DNA of 64,000 nt, from IMG/VR virus record IMGVR_UViG_3300020171_000021, positions 1 to 64,000 of that record; one strand, 5' to 3'. The position numbers and the translations under genes are program-made. How positions within the stretch are numbered: the stretch's first letter is position 1; every line of letters begins with the position of its first letter. This stretch comes from a virus. This document shows, one piece after another, positions 51,045-58,740 of the stretch. Below the pieces are notes generated by a model. The model was given only the letters and a program-made list of their open reading frames with translations, was not told the origin of the DNA and did no database searches.

Positions 51045-51824
51045 ATGTCGTACGGCTCTTTTGAGTACGGTGGAGCTGCATATGGTGGGGCAGTTGTAGC
51101 ACCAACAAAAACTATAACTTATACACTTGATGCACGTATTTTAAAACAAGCTACACTTTCATTTACAATAGATGCACGTGTTTTAAAAACGCAATCAAAT
51201 ACATTTACATTAAATGCAATATTATTAAAAACGCAATCAAATACATTTACATTAAATGCAATATTATTAAAAACGCAATCAAACACATTTACACTAAATG
51301 CAGCATTATTAAAAATTGATATAAAAACCTTTACTTTTGATTCAGCATTATTTAAGTCAAATATAGTAAAAACTTTTACCATCAGTTCAACATTATTAAA
51401 AGCAGATAATTTAAAGACATTTACTTTTGATTCTGTATTATTAAAACCTATAACAAAAACTGTTGTGTTTGATTCAGCATTATTAAAAACTATATCGGCG
51501 TCATTTACTCTTAATGCAAATCTTTTAAAAACAAATGTAGCTCAGTTTACAATAGATTCAATTTTGGTTTTTAATCGCACAAAAACTTTTACAATAGATT
51601 CAAAATTAGTATTTTTTACCACATATACAAAAACATTTGGTCTTGATGCAAAACTTGTTTTTGCAAAGTCTACAGTGCTTACAATAGATGCGTGGACATC
51701 ATATAAGGAGCAAATATATCAGATGCAAGCAGATATTGCAGACCTTAAGGCAAATGGCGTGGGTGGTGGAGGAGACGTGACGGTTGGAACATTATATGGG
51801 TCTGACGGAATAAAGAATTGGTGA
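51045..51824 (+). CDS. Fibre-like protein with about 13 short beta repeats
   Basis: From residue 24 to 210, a unit of about 14 residues repeats 13 times, with a consensus K-T-F-T-[LIF]-[DN]-[AS]-x-L-L-K. Regular two-strand units of this kind can form a beta-solenoid or extended fibre. The C-terminus has a coiled coil (MQADIADLKANG), typical for trimerisation. A host-binding fibre is inferred. Confidence 0.72.
   Translation: MSYGSFEYGGAAYGGAVVAPTKTITYTLDARILKQATLSFTIDARVLKTQSNTFTLNAILLKTQSNTFTLNAILLKTQSNTFTLNAALLKIDIKTFTFDSALFKSNIVKTFTISSTLLKADNLKTFTFDSVLLKPITKTVVFDSALLKTISASFTLNANLLKTNVAQFTIDSILVFNRTKTFTIDSKLVFFTTYTKTFGLDAKLVFAKSTVLTIDAWTSYKEQIYQMQADIADLKANGVGGGGDVTVGTLYGSDGIKNW
51186..51311 (+). 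repeat. Three tandem 42-bp direct repeats
   Basis: Copies begin at 51186, 51228 and 51270. The first two are identical, and the third differs at a few bases. They code for three of the 14-residue fibre units and show recent unit duplication. Confidence 0.85.
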
Positions 51825-51829
51825 TTAAA

Positions 51830-52282
51830 ATGATTCATGAATTAAGAAAAAAAGGATTAATTTACATACGAAAAAGCAAAACAATTACTGCTGGAGAAAT
51901 GGGAGTGTTGTTAGCAAATTGGATTTCTCCTAAATATGATGAAACTGAAGATGGTTATGAGATACAAACAAAAGCAGAAATAACACATTTAGGAAATGCC
52001 ATAGCAACTAATTTATTTTATGAGATACAATACGGTGAAAAATGGCGGTTTGACTATCAAATTGCTCCTCCTAATCGTCCATTAGAATTTCCAGTTTCGT
52101 TGCCGGTTGAAACCGAGGATATAAATATTATAGTAGATAATAAAAGTACAGCAGATGCGGTTGCAGAAATTTGCTTGATTGGAATTTATGAAAGAGAAAG
52201 ATTTTCAGTTATTGAAAAGAGACGGCCTACTGCAATTCATTCATCAAGATTGGCTTCGGTTGACGGAAGACGGGTAATATGA
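51830..52282 (+). CDS. Hypothetical structural protein, 150 residues
   Basis: ATG 51830 is preferred over TTG 51818. The protein is beta-rich with a short helix at the start. It follows the fibre gene and ends where an HNH gene begins, with a four-base overlap. Confidence 0.6.
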   Translation: MIHELRKKGLIYIRKSKTITAGEMGVLLANWISPKYDETEDGYEIQTKAEITHLGNAIATNLFYEIQYGEKWRFDYQIAPPNRPLEFPVSLPVETEDINIIVDNKSTADAVAEICLIGIYERERFSVIEKRRPTAIHSSRLASVDGRRVI

Positions 52283-52908
52283 ATAAAGGAAAAAGAACAG
52301 AGGAGCAGAATAGAAAAAATTCAGAACGACAAAAAGGTAAACGAACTGGTGCAGATAATCATTTCTTTGGTAAACATCATACACTTGAAGCAAAAAAAGC
52401 AAACTCAGATTGGCATAAAGGAAAAACACAATCTGAAGAATCAAATAAAAAACGGTCTATTGCACATAAAGGCATACCTTGTTCAGAAAAAGCTAAGAAA
52501 AAAATATCGATTGCAAATATTGGTAGACGTCGCACAGAAGAACAAAAGAAGAAAATGTCAATAGCACATAAAGGAATACCTACAGGAAGAACTGGTGAAA
52601 AAAGTCCAAATTGGAAAGGCGGAATATCTTTTGAACCGTATTGTTCAAAATTCAATAAACCTTTAAAAGAAAAAATTCGTGATAAATTCGAACGGAAATG
52701 TTTTCTCTGTAATAAACCCGAGTCTACTGAAAAAACTTGTTTATCAGTTCACCACATTGATTATGATAAAGACCAAGGATGTAATGGAAAAACTTTTGAA
52801 TTAGTTCCTTTATGCAGAAGTTGTCATTCAAAAACAAATGGTGAACGAGAAGAACAACAAATTATGATTATAAATAAATTGAGGGATATGAATGACACTT
52901 GTAACTAA
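52279..52908 (+). CDS. HNH endonuclease with NUMOD3 repeats
   Basis: Residues 1-110 hold several NUMOD3-type repeats (HKGIPCSEKAKKKIS pattern). The HNH domain shows CFLCN near 134, VHHIDYD near 153 and CRSC near 175. It is a free-standing homing-type nuclease placed between the fibre operon and the main virion genes. It overlaps genes on both sides, a typical neat insertion. Confidence 0.9.
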   Translation: MNKGKRTEEQNRKNSERQKGKRTGADNHFFGKHHTLEAKKANSDWHKGKTQSEESNKKRSIAHKGIPCSEKAKKKISIANIGRRRTEEQKKKMSIAHKGIPTGRTGEKSPNWKGGISFEPYCSKFNKPLKEKIRDKFERKCFLCNKPESTEKTCLSVHHIDYDKDQGCNGKTFELVPLCRSCHSKTNGEREEQQIMIINKLRDMNDTCN

Positions 52909-53170
52909 AACAAATATGGTAACAAAACCTAGCGGTGATTATTTTTATACTTATATTCCTTCTGAAATTGCACAAAAGTTAGGATTAAGAAAAGGACAAG
53001 AACATCTTATATGGGGGTTGTATGGAAGTAAAGCAGAGATTACAACATTACCACTTGATGTTGCAAGAAAAATTCTTTCTGATATTCAACCACAAATTAC
53101 TACTGCTACTAAAAAATCGCCAAGAATTTTTATTAAAAATGGTAGAGCTACCGATGACGATTTGATTTAA
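52892..53170 (+). CDS. AbrB/SpoVT-like swapped-hairpin protein
   Basis: The YTYIPSEIAQKLGLRKGQ segment near 20-37 is the AbrB/SpoVT DNA-binding pattern (I-P-x-x-I-x-x-x-L-G-L-x-x-G-x). The protein has 92 residues. It lies just before the strong virion operon and could regulate it through the direct repeats at 53178. Confidence 0.7.
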   Translation: MTLVTKTNMVTKPSGDYFYTYIPSEIAQKLGLRKGQEHLIWGLYGSKAEITTLPLDVARKILSDIQPQITTATKKSPRIFIKNGRATDDDLI

Positions 53171-53177
53171 GCTAAAA

Positions 53178-53281
53178 ACCGTACATTGACCGTACTTTCT
53201 TTTTTGAACCGTGGCTTTACTATTAATAAAAAACATAGTATCGGTAACAATAAAAAGTTCTGTGTAGACGTTCTGTCTACA
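53178..53281 (+). promoter_or_regulatory. Leader with direct repeats and hairpin before the main virion operon
   Basis: ACCGTAC occurs at 53178-53184 and again 11 bases later at 53189-53195, with ACCGTGG at 53208. The first spacing is one DNA turn. TGTAGAC (53263-53269) pairs with GTCTACA (53275-53281). An AAGAGG site leads into 53316. Operator sites and a structured leader are both plausible. Confidence 0.45.
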
Positions 53282-53315
53282 AATCAATCAATAAATAAAT
53301 AAAAGAGGTAAAAAT

Positions 53316-53774
53316 ATGTATGGCGAGTCACTCATGTTAGTGAACCCAAGAAAGACATCTAAGCGTTCAATGCTTGGAAAACTTGGAATGGGCGGAAAAT
53401 TGACCAGAGGCGTCACAATCTACGACGCAGCGACAGGCGCAGCGGGCGCAGTTGTAGTATTGGTACTTCCAAAAATGGCACCCAGCGGGTGGGGCTATGG
53501 CATCAAAGGTGTCATGACTTCAGCACTAGTAACGGTAGCCGCAGGGGCAGTAACCTATATGGCAACAAAGAACAACAGATACGCATACGCAGTAGTTCTC
53601 GGCGGAGCAATCATCACGGGCCTTAGGGCATTGAAGGTTATCACCAAGACAGCAGGCGTAAGACCGATTGGTCTCGAAGGTGCAGAAATGGCCGGACTTG
53701 GGCAAATCCCAGAGGAAGAGCTTCTTACCGGTATCGACGCATATCGTAGCGATGATTCAGTAAAGGTGTTATAA
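53316..53774 (+). CDS. Membrane-type structural protein, 152 residues, high-GC codons
   Basis: The N-terminus has LMLVNPRKTSKR, the NPR motif shared with other virion genes. Three hydrophobic segments follow (about 47-62, 72-86 and 90-106). The C-terminus has MAGLGQIPEEE with a GLG motif. The base composition is clearly richer in G and C than its neighbours, as in highly expressed genes. A major membrane protein of the virion is the best guess. Confidence 0.65.
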   Translation: MYGESLMLVNPRKTSKRSMLGKLGMGGKLTRGVTIYDAATGAAGAVVVLVLPKMAPSGWGYGIKGVMTSALVTVAAGAVTYMATKNNRYAYAVVLGGAIITGLRALKVITKTAGVRPIGLEGAEMAGLGQIPEEELLTGIDAYRSDDSVKVL

Positions 53775-53775
53775 A

Positions 53776-54333
53776 ATGACAGCACTCGATTTAATAGTCG
53801 GCGAAACAAAATTCCTCGTCGGCGAAAGAATGAAAATAATGAACGAAGCCTTTAGGGCAGCAGTTCAGAAAGCAGAAGAGGCATGGGGTCTCAAATACGG
53901 CGGCATGTATCCACAAGCCGGCGAATTCGGTGTAACAACCATCAGACCACGGCACATGCAGCACGGCACAACTTCAAACGTTCCAGAGAGCTGGGAGTTT
54001 GCATTAAGCACTGTTGGATGGGCAACCCTCGTCAATAACAATGTAATCCAAGATGTCTATCTCGGTATTGTCGGTTTTGCATTCCCTAATGTAAAGAAAG
54101 CAATCAACCTGATGCAGATAGATGCAGGTGGACAGACATTGCCAGTTATCGACATTGAAGAGACTCACGCATACGAAGAGCCAATGGTGCTTTTCAAACA
54201 GCCACTGGTCATTCAAGAAAATCAGCCTGTAAAAATCCAGGTCAGCAATGACACACCAGTAAGGCAGAAAGTCATCCCACTCGGATTTGCACTCGTCAAG
54301 ACCGCGAAACTGATAAGTCAGACTCCAACTTAA
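53776..54333 (+). CDS. Major virion protein candidate, 185 residues, high-GC codons
   Basis: The first third is helical, and the remainder is beta-rich with QENQPVKIQVSND near 150, as in jelly-roll or sandwich folds. Codon choice is as G+C-rich as in the preceding gene, suggesting very high expression. The place between a membrane protein and three paralogous virion genes fits a capsid subunit. No known capsid fold can be asserted from the sequence. Confidence 0.55.
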   Translation: MTALDLIVGETKFLVGERMKIMNEAFRAAVQKAEEAWGLKYGGMYPQAGEFGVTTIRPRHMQHGTTSNVPESWEFALSTVGWATLVNNNVIQDVYLGIVGFAFPNVKKAINLMQIDAGGQTLPVIDIEETHAYEEPMVLFKQPLVIQENQPVKIQVSNDTPVRQKVIPLGFALVKTAKLISQTPT

Positions 54334-54357
54334 GCGTCTAAACCATAGGTGAATAAA

Positions 54358-54741
54358 ATGGCAAAGACGTTTTATATCTTAGGAGAAATAACCCCGAAGC
54401 GCCCCGGCGAGTCGAAGATAGTTATCGGCAGGGCAATTTTAGCTCCGGGTAAAGAAGCAGTACATGCTGAAGATGTAAGACTCCGTCGGATGATTTCATT
54501 CGACGCAAATAGTTTTGTTCCAGGAACACTTGGGATAGTAAATGCAGCTGGTACAGGTCTTGTTTTTACAACAAGATTAAGTCCCAGAATAGCAGCAGCA
54601 GTAGCATACGCAAGTATCTCTCCTGCCCCAAGGAACTTTGCATCCATTGTTGTGATACGCGGTTCACTTAACGGAACAAATCTTATGAGCACAACCAGGA
54701 ATGGTAGCGTTGCATTCAACTTTATGGCAATAGGTGAATAA
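54358..54741 (+). CDS. Tandem virion protein paralogue 1, 127 residues
   Basis: The protein opens KTFYILGEITPKRPGE and ends SVAFNFMAIGE. It is a small beta-rich domain with a conserved AVHAEDVRLRR stretch. Its final codons (ATA GGT GAA TAA) also form the GGTGA ribosome site of the next paralogue. Confidence 0.7.
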   Translation: MAKTFYILGEITPKRPGESKIVIGRAILAPGKEAVHAEDVRLRRMISFDANSFVPGTLGIVNAAGTGLVFTTRLSPRIAAAVAYASISPAPRNFASIVVIRGSLNGTNLMSTTRNGSVAFNFMAIGE

Positions 54742-54742
54742 G

Positions 54743-55114
54743 ATGGTAAAAACATTTTACATATTTGGAGAAATAAATCCAAAGCACCCACATGAACCAA
54801 AAATAGTTGTAGGACGTGCTGTGCTCGGGCAAGCTTCAGAAGCAGTACATGCTGAAGATGTAAGACTCAGACGCCTTATCCACTTTGAAGCCTCTGGATT
54901 TTTAGCAGGAACATTAACAAACATGGTTGGTACATGCATTCAAGTAAGATTGCATCCCAGACTTGCAGCAGTTCCTAAATACGGAAGCATCACGCCAACG
55001 CCAAGAAATGCAGCATCACTTGTTGTAGTTTCAAGAGCGCTTAACGGAACAAATCTCGGCGGTGCAACTAGAAATGGTAGCATTGCATTTGATTTTGTGG
55101 CGATAGGTGAATAA
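54743..55114 (+). CDS. Tandem virion protein paralogue 2, 123 residues
   Basis: The sequence aligns with paralogue 1 along its length: the GEI.PK, AVHAEDVRLRR, LHPRLAAV and NGSIAFDFVAIGE segments are all present. It is the most diverged at its start. ATG 54743 is chosen by alignment. Confidence 0.7.
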   Translation: MVKTFYIFGEINPKHPHEPKIVVGRAVLGQASEAVHAEDVRLRRLIHFEASGFLAGTLTNMVGTCIQVRLHPRLAAVPKYGSITPTPRNAASLVVVSRALNGTNLGGATRNGSIAFDFVAIGE

Positions 55115-55115
55115 A

Positions 55116-55445
55116 ATGGCAAAGACGTTTTATATCTTAGGAGAAATAACCCCGAAGCGCCCCGGCGACCTTAAAATGGTTATCGGGCGTGGTGTACTTG
55201 CACCAGCAAAGGAAGCAGTGCATGCAGAAAATATCGGATTAAGAACTTTGGTAAATTTCAAAGTCACAGGTTCTAATGCAATAGCAGGAAGAGCCATTGG
55301 CGCAAAAATGACACCAAGACTTGCAGCAGTTCAAAAATACGGAAGCATTAATCCCGATGTAAGAAACGCAGCATCGCTTATACATACAGCAGGCGCAATA
55401 GTAGCGGGTTCAATCAGTTTTGATTTCGTAGCATATGGTGAATAA
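55116..55445 (+). CDS. Tandem virion protein paralogue 3, 109 residues
   Basis: The first 17 codons are identical to those of paralogue 1, but later residues differ and 14-18 residues are missing in the middle. It ends SFDFVAYGE. The final GGTGAA here becomes the first arm of a terminator hairpin instead of a ribosome site. Confidence 0.7.
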   Translation: MAKTFYILGEITPKRPGDLKMVIGRGVLAPAKEAVHAENIGLRTLVNFKVTGSNAIAGRAIGAKMTPRLAAVQKYGSINPDVRNAASLIHTAGAIVAGSISFDFVAYGE

Positions 55446-55467
55446 TCTTCACCAACCCTTTTATTTT
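55437..55467 (+). terminator. Hairpin-plus-T terminator after paralogue 3
   Basis: GGTGAA (55437-55442) pairs with TTCACC (55448-55453), followed by a long T-run. The first arm lies inside the coding end. Confidence 0.65.
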
Positions 55468-55521
55468 TTTGCTGGGTAAATCATAATAAACTCTAACTCA
55501 AAAAATTAGGAGTAAATACTA

Positions 55522-56088
55522 ATGACCAAATGGATAGAAGAGGGACACTTTGTCTCTTTCGATAATAGGTTCTTCTGGGTTGTTGGTTCTGAAAAAAGCC
55601 GGTATGTTTATAATTGGACAGTAGTATTAGCCGGACAAACAGAGGCAGCAGCAGAAGATATAGAGAATCTTAAGCCCCTTTCACTGGATAGATTATTCCA
55701 GATAGCAATGGGCGTCCCTGATGGTGTTCTTGCATACGTCAAGATACCAACAGATAAAGCAAGATTCGGTACAGATAAGGTTCCAGAACAGTCAAGTTCA
55801 AACAGATTTGTAGGATGGGTAGATGCAAATATGTCTCCATTCACAAGACCGTCATTGACTGATACAGAATTCTTCACGCAGAAAGTGGGTAACTATGAAT
55901 TCCCAAGAGTAGTTTTGTATAATCAGACCAAGAGAAGGATGAAACCATCTTTAAGATTTGATGTAAACAGAATGATTCTGCAAGAAGTCACAAATCCGGA
56001 AACCGTAGATAAGCTGGTAAAGAAATTTATACCAAGTAGACCATTGACATTGACAGGCTTACCATCCGTAAGAAGCGGAAGAGGATAA
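55522..56088 (+). CDS. Hypothetical virion-operon protein, 188 residues
   Basis: TTAGGAG precedes the start. The protein is mixed alpha/beta with no motif I know. It lies between the paralogue block and a beta-rich protein and is in the same strong operon region, so a virion role is likely. Confidence 0.65.
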   Translation: MTKWIEEGHFVSFDNRFFWVVGSEKSRYVYNWTVVLAGQTEAAAEDIENLKPLSLDRLFQIAMGVPDGVLAYVKIPTDKARFGTDKVPEQSSSNRFVGWVDANMSPFTRPSLTDTEFFTQKVGNYEFPRVVLYNQTKRRMKPSLRFDVNRMILQEVTNPETVDKLVKKFIPSRPLTLTGLPSVRSGRG

Positions 56089-56091
56089 ATC

Positions 56092-56550
56092 ATGGCAGAA
56101 GAAGGCGCAAACGCACCCAAAATCATTATAGTAAGGAAGGAAATTTATAATCCTTCCCTTGAAAGATACGTGTCAGAAGAACTTCCAACCGTTACGGTAA
56201 ACAGGCAGAGAATACGACCATCATGCACAGCCAATGCGGCATTTGCATCCCATTACATTGGGTCAGGCACCGCAGCAACTGGAGCAGGAACTGTAGGATA
56301 CGGTTCAGTTGGTAGACTTGTTTATTTGAATATATTCACCACACAGCCACAGACATTCTATATGAAGGACAGAAAAGGCACCCTTGGGTTCCATAACTTC
56401 ATAGCAGCTGGTGAGAAGACAATTCAAGGTGAAGCAGGAAAACCCATACGTGTTGTAGAAGGAACATTCATCATTGCGGGTCTCGGCTCGTTACCTGGTG
56501 GAACTTATACAATAGACTTCGAACTTGTTAAAAGGAGTCAGAAGTGGTAA
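56092..56550 (+). CDS. Beta-rich virion protein, 152 residues
   Basis: The middle (55-150) has regular strands with a late GLGSLPGGTYTIDFEL segment, like a jelly-roll or sandwich domain. The terminator overlaps its last codons. No known capsid family is recognised. Confidence 0.65.
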   Translation: MAEEGANAPKIIIVRKEIYNPSLERYVSEELPTVTVNRQRIRPSCTANAAFASHYIGSGTAATGAGTVGYGSVGRLVYLNIFTTQPQTFYMKDRKGTLGFHNFIAAGEKTIQGEAGKPIRVVEGTFIIAGLGSLPGGTYTIDFELVKRSQKW

Positions 56551-56566
56551 TCCACTTCTCCTTTTA
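56530..56566 (+). terminator. Strong terminator overlapping the coding end
   Basis: AGAAGTGG (56540-56547) pairs with CCACTTCT (56552-56559) around the stop codon. An outer AAAAGG/CCTTTT stem and a T-run follow. Confidence 0.7.
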
Positions 56567-56587
56567 ATTTAAAATAAGGAGGCTATT

Positions 56588-56875
56588 ATGCAAGGAGTTC
56601 TCAGAACACAAAAAGTAAAAAACACTGCAAGAAATAAAAGCCATACAATGGGTATTCAGCAAGGAAGTGTTGCAACAAAATTTGGGACAACATTATATTA
56701 TAAGTCGTTTCCAACCGCATTTGCAGCAGCCCCAGACGGATTACAATTAACTCCACGAACAGGAACTGTTGTAACAATGGTGTATAAAAATCTTAATCCA
56801 GGAAGTTTCAATGTTGTTGGAACACCAGTGAATAAATATGTGTGGTATAGTGCATACGGAAGCTTAACAGTATAA
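56588..56875 (+). CDS. Small beta-rich virion protein, 95 residues
   Basis: AAGGAGG precedes the start, one of the best ribosome sites here. The sequence is polar, Thr/Gly-rich and beta-rich, typical for a minor structural protein. Family unknown. Confidence 0.6.
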   Translation: MQGVLRTQKVKNTARNKSHTMGIQQGSVATKFGTTLYYKSFPTAFAAAPDGLQLTPRTGTVVTMVYKNLNPGSFNVVGTPVNKYVWYSAYGSLTV

Positions 56876-56883
56876 GAGGAAAT

Positions 56884-57066
56884 ATGACAATAACTGATGC
56901 AATAACAGATACAGTAGAAGTCTTAACAGACAATTTTATAGCAATTGGTATTGTTGGCGTGTCATTATATTTGGCCGTAACAACCAATACACCAGAATGG
57001 TTAATAGCCTTATCTGGTCTAATTGTGAAAGACTATCTGCCATCAATGAAGCAGAAAACAGAATAA
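56884..57066 (+). CDS. Membrane microprotein, 60 residues
   Basis: Two hydrophobic segments (about 16-34 and 36-50) with acidic ends resemble small holin-like or virion membrane proteins. A terminator follows. Confidence 0.55.
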   Translation: MTITDAITDTVEVLTDNFIAIGIVGVSLYLAVTTNTPEWLIALSGLIVKDYLPSMKQKTE

Positions 57067-57079
57067 ACATAAATCTGTC

Positions 57080-57110
57080 GGAGAGGACATCCTCTCCAAA
57101 TTTTATTATT
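57080..57110 (+). terminator. Hairpin-plus-T terminator
   Basis: GGAGAGG (57080-57086) pairs with CCTCTCC (57091-57097) over ACAT, and AAATTTTATTATT follows. Confidence 0.65.
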
Positions 57111-57121
57111 ATCAGGTTATC

Positions 57122-58003
57122 ATGGAACAGCGCAAAAAAGGTTTCAATCAATCAATGGACGACACATCAAAAGACGTAGACGCCTTTGCGGTAGATATTG
57201 CAAGAGCAATTAAAAAGCATCTTGGAGGAAAGAATGCTACGGGAGTCGGCGAAGAAATGGCAAATAGATTCACTGACCCAACAAAAGACCCAATGTCAAT
57301 AAAAGATGACAAGGGGCATTTTACAGTAATGTATCCACCATCAAGTGGACAGAGCACAGGGTCAAAAACAGTAGACGCAAATACAATACGAATTGACTTC
57401 TGGGACGGTTCTGTATGGGTAGGAGAAGCGGTTCAATCAAACGGTTTGACTAAATCATTACAGATGACAGGCCAAGAATCGATGCAGTCACTCTTTATAA
57501 GAGTTTCAAAAGCATGCAGACTTGTGATTGATGGACAGGGAGAAAGAATCATTGCAGGGGACTTCATTATAAGAGGTATCCCAATAAAAGCAATTGAACT
57601 TACTTCAACTGACTTGGGTTCATTCACGTTTAATCTGCTTGCATCATCAAATACAGATGCAGTTTTTAATGACGAATCAGAATCATTTCCAATCGAAAAG
57701 GCCACAGTAAGACAAATACAAATTGCTGCAGCTACGCACTTTTTAAATGCAGATATTGAACCAACAAATGCACCAACATATTTGAAAACAGCAGTGGCGT
57801 TATCACAATCTGGAGTTTTGAGTGCAGTTTACAATTATAATGGAGGAAGCGCGACCGTACAATTAAATGGCGGGAGCGCACTGACCCCAAATGTTTTATA
57901 TCAATTTGATATTCCAGCAAATGTTGGAGATAAGGTAAATTATCAGACGTCAGTTGCAGGAACGATTCAGGTCTTAAGAGTACACGAAACACCAGAAGTT
58001 TAA
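57122..58003 (+). CDS. Virion-associated protein, 293 residues
   Basis: The first 60 residues are charged and helical. Residues 80-200 form a beta-rich domain with the IRVSKACRLVIDG pattern. The C-terminal 70 residues look like another sandwich domain. It is the last gene of the virion operon and is followed by a terminator. A spike or receptor-binding role is possible. Confidence 0.65.
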   Translation: MEQRKKGFNQSMDDTSKDVDAFAVDIARAIKKHLGGKNATGVGEEMANRFTDPTKDPMSIKDDKGHFTVMYPPSSGQSTGSKTVDANTIRIDFWDGSVWVGEAVQSNGLTKSLQMTGQESMQSLFIRVSKACRLVIDGQGERIIAGDFIIRGIPIKAIELTSTDLGSFTFNLLASSNTDAVFNDESESFPIEKATVRQIQIAAATHFLNADIEPTNAPTYLKTAVALSQSGVLSAVYNYNGGSATVQLNGGSALTPNVLYQFDIPANVGDKVNYQTSVAGTIQVLRVHETPEV

Positions 58004-58021
58004 TAGTGACAAGGTGCTACG

Positions 58022-58055
58022 CAGGGAGGTCTAATCAGCCTCCTGTCTTTCAATA
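58022..58055 (+). terminator. Hairpin-plus-T terminator
   Basis: CAGGGAGG (58022-58029) pairs with CCTCCTG (58039-58045) with one bulged G, then TCTTTC follows. It closes the virion module. Confidence 0.55.
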
Positions 58056-58056
58056 A

Positions 58057-58069
58057 ATTTATATACTTT
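58057..58069 (+). promoter_or_regulatory. TATA-box promoter of the glycosyltransferase block
   Basis: ATTTATATACTTT lies about 32 bases before ATG 58090. No strong ribosome site is seen, so the first message may be leaderless. Confidence 0.5.
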
Positions 58070-58089
58070 TCTGTCAATTAAGTTATAAC

Positions 58090-58740
58090 ATGAAGGACAG
58101 TTATCCGGTTATTCCTACATTATGTCAGTGTGGTTGTAACGAAGTTATTTGGCACAGAGGACAGAAATATTTACATGGACACAATGGTAGATTTCGTGTG
58201 TCTTGGAGTAAAGGATTAAATAAATATAATCATCCTTCTATATTAAAAATGTCATTAACTTTAAAGAAAAACGGAATAGTACCACCATCAAGAAAAGGAA
58301 AACCATCGCCAAGAAAAGGAAAATATTTAACTGAGGAACATAAAAAAATTATGAAAGAAGTAAATATTGGTAATAAAAATGCTCTTGGCCATACTCCAGC
58401 AAGAAATTTCAAAGAGAAAAATGGGAACTGGCAAGGTGGGTTGTCATTTCTTCCATATTGTGAAAAATGGACGAAGGAATTAAGAGAAGCAGTAAGAGAA
58501 CGAGACGGATATATTTGTCAACTATGTGGTAAAAAACAAAAAGAATTAACTGGACGATTTAAGAAATTATCAGTTCACCATGTGCACTATGATAAAGAAA
58601 ACTGTTATCCAGACTTGATTATATTGTGTAATTTTGATAATAGCAACGTCAATTTCAATCGCAAACATTATGAGGAATTATTTATGAATAAGTTGAATGA
58701 TAGAGGATTGTTATTCTGGACTAAGGAGAAACTATTATGA
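58090..58740 (+). CDS. HNH homing-type endonuclease (paralogue of 19622)
   Basis: The opening CQCGCNEVIWHRGQKYLHGH module is the clearest copy of the shared Cys/His unit. NUMOD3-like repeats follow, then an HNH domain with CQLCG near 144, VHHVHYD near 163 and a final KLNDRGLLFWTK that is almost identical to the 19622 protein. A four-base overlap couples it to the glycosyltransferase. Confidence 0.9.
   Translation: MKDSYPVIPTLCQCGCNEVIWHRGQKYLHGHNGRFRVSWSKGLNKYNHPSILKMSLTLKKNGIVPPSRKGKPSPRKGKYLTEEHKKIMKEVNIGNKNALGHTPARNFKEKNGNWQGGLSFLPYCEKWTKELREAVRERDGYICQLCGKKQKELTGRFKKLSVHHVHYDKENCYPDLIILCNFDNSNVNFNRKHYEELFMNKLNDRGLLFWTKEKLL

Larger units (their letters stand above)
54345..55168 (+). repeat. 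66-bp direct repeat pair (54345-54410 and 55103-55168)
   Basis: Both 66-base copies are identical and cover the GGTGA site, the start codon and the first 17 codons of paralogues 1 and 3. They lie 758 bases apart and flank paralogue 2, whose start has diverged. Confidence 0.85.

Noticed and set aside
51186-51311. 42-bp repeats as a CRISPR array
   Set aside because: The repeats are directly adjacent, have no spacers and stay in frame within the fibre gene.
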